Positions 6,316-7,329 of a DNA stretch of 7,329 bases are shown one piece after another. Position 1 is the stretch's first letter. Each line of letters opens with the position of its first letter. The stretch comes from a bacterium (GTDB taxonomy: Bacteria > Patescibacteriota > Patescibacteriia > UBA1558 > GWA2-36-10). Under the pieces are notes generated by a model that saw only the letters and a program-made list of their open reading frames with translations, was not told the origin of the DNA and made no database searches. The position numbers were made by a program, and so were the translations under genes. The stretch is taken from the NCBI GenBank assembly GCA_030690875.1, contig JAUYFP010000091.1, positions 1 to 7,329 on the forward strand. The letters run 5' to 3'.

Positions 6316-7329
6316 ATAAGCTGAAAATAATAGTGCTAAGCATTAGTAAGCCCAATCCTAAAGGATGATTGATATAAGGGCTAAAAATATGGATAATAAT
6401 CAAAGCTAAGACTGAACACAGCAAAAATAAAACTCTAGCTTTATCCTCTTTGAATACATTATATCCTCTCCTAAAAATTAAGGCCAGCCAGGATACAAAG
6501 GCCAAAACCATTAAAATTCCGGCTTTGAGCCACATATCGAGCCAACCCCATTCAAAAGAATAGCTCGTATACCAGCCTTCTGGATTTAAGTCATTTTTTA
6601 TTCTAGGATCAGAGGATTGATAAGTAAGCTCCTTGCCAAAACCCCAGCCCAGAACAGGTCTTTCTTGTATTGCTTGCCACAAAGGCCTAAGTAAGTCCAA
6701 GCGACTATTAGCGGCCGCCTCGCTAGTATCAGCGCTCCGGTAAGAAAATATATTAAAACTATTATAATGAGGCAGATTATAAGCCAACTCTATTATTATG
6801 ACACTGCTAATTAATAAAGCAAAAGAAAAAATCAAAAGCGTCCAGAGCATTCTTTTGCTGTAAATAATTATATTTATCAATAAAAATATAAAAGCCAATC
6901 CCCCACCCAGCCACAGACTGCGGGAAAGACTTATCAATAAGGCGCTGGATATAAAAGTAAGAAACAAAAAATTATTTTTATTTTTAAAATCTTGCATTTG
7001 TCGCATCAACAAAGCGAAAAAAGCTATGAGCAAGTAAAAATGCGACTGAAAAAATATTCTGAAAAAATTATTGGCGTATGGCGTTATTTCTCCGGTTCTA
7101 GTATCGCGAATCCATTTATAAAAATTGTTCAAATCAAATAAAGCATAATCCTGAACGAATAAATTAAAAACTAAAATAGTTTTTATAGCTATAACTATGG
7201 CCGCGGCTTTTAAAATATCCACCAGATATTCAAAACTCTCTGTTTGATACACTTGATACCAAATAGGCAAATAAAAAATAAATAAATAGGCATTAGCGTC
7301 AAGAAAAATATTTTGGAAATTATAATTAT
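6287..7329 (-). CDS. O-antigen ligase / Wzy-like membrane protein (5' end beyond window)
   Basis: The frame stays open to the right edge, giving 346 C-terminal residues. The first possible start inside the window is a TTG (7270-7268) in the middle of a hydrophobic stretch (YLFIFYLPIWYQVYQ), so the true start is upstream and the protein is truncated here, not short. Counting from that TTG codon, membrane helices lie at about 18-38, 72-90, 101-117, 120-138, 142-162, 247-266, 279-298 and 303-320. Between the fifth and sixth is a long loop of ~84 residues, a hallmark of WaaL/Wzy proteins. SRSLWLGG (116-123), SRLDLLRPLWQAI (189-201) and RPVLGWGFG (204-212) fit the Wzy_C family. Such proteins join lipid-linked glycan to an acceptor or polymerise repeat units outside the membrane. 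The two can seldom be told apart by sequence. It overlaps the next glycosyltransferase by 29 nt. Confidence 0.85.
   Translation of the reverse strand, partial: NYNFQNIFLDANAYLFIFYLPIWYQVYQTESFEYLVDILKAAAIVIAIKTILVFNLFVQDYALFDLNNFYKWIRDTRTGEITPYANNFFRIFFQSHFYLLIAFFALLMRQMQDFKNKNNFLFLTFISSALLISLSRSLWLGGGLAFIFLLINIIIYSKRMLWTLLIFSFALLISSVIIIELAYNLPHYNSFNIFSYRSADTSEAAANSRLDLLRPLWQAIQERPVLGWGFGKELTYQSSDPRIKNDLNPEGWYTSYSFEWGWLDMWLKAGILMVLAFVSWLALIFRRGYNVFKEDKARVLFLLCSVLALIIIHIFSPYINHPLGLGLLMLSTIIFSLYAKKNQSYN

Noticed and set aside
7268..7270. TTG as the start codon of the ligase-like gene
   Set aside because: The same frame continues upstream to the window edge through a hydrophobic segment, with no ribosome binding site at the TTG; the gene is truncated by the window.
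1..7329. CRISPR array, tRNA or rRNA gene, insertion sequence
   Set aside because: No spaced repeat series, cloverleaf-like sequence, rRNA motif or transposase was seen on either strand; the only mobile-element candidate is the recombinase itself.

Overview
The window is AT-rich and densely coded. Every supported gene lies on the minus strand, so transcription runs from the right edge to the left. The proteins are rich in Lys, Ile, Asn and Phe. Spacers are short, Shine-Dalgarno sites are weak, and ordinary bacterial housekeeping genes sit beside a small surface-glycan block. The style of the glycosyltransferases, the O-antigen-ligase-like protein and the FtsQ suggests a Patescibacteria (Candidate Phyla Radiation) bacterium. 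That placement is inference from protein style, not proof. All open frames read cleanly with the standard bacterial code.

Layout in transcription order. (1) 7329-6287: the C-terminal part of an O-antigen ligase / Wzy-like membrane protein; its 5' end lies beyond the right edge. (2) 6315-5320 and 5245-4442: two family-2 glycosyltransferases; the first overlaps the ligase-like gene by 29 nt. (3) 4380-2890 and 2881-1637: lysyl- and seryl-tRNA synthetases, 8 nt apart, behind a good sigma70-type promoter. (4) 1568-744: FtsQ/DivIB-type divisome protein. (5) 661-1: a Xer-family tyrosine recombinase cut off by the left edge, with its own near-consensus promoter directly after the ftsQ stop codon.

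The most interesting element is in the 82-nt leader between ftsQ and the recombinase. A 28-bp sequence at 677-704 has the architecture of a chromosome-dimer resolution (dif) site: two 11-bp inverted arms (9/11 symmetric) around a 6-bp centre. One arm matches the XerC arm of Escherichia coli dif, as I recall it, at 10 of 11 positions. It lies just downstream of the predicted transcription start of the recombinase gene. The locus therefore looks like a self-contained recombinase/dif module, possibly autoregulated, next to a cell-division gene. An integrase with its attachment site, or a plain operator, are the main alternatives.

The ligase-like protein and the two glycosyltransferases plausibly act together on a lipid-linked surface polysaccharide. 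The tRNA synthetases and FtsQ form a separate housekeeping unit.
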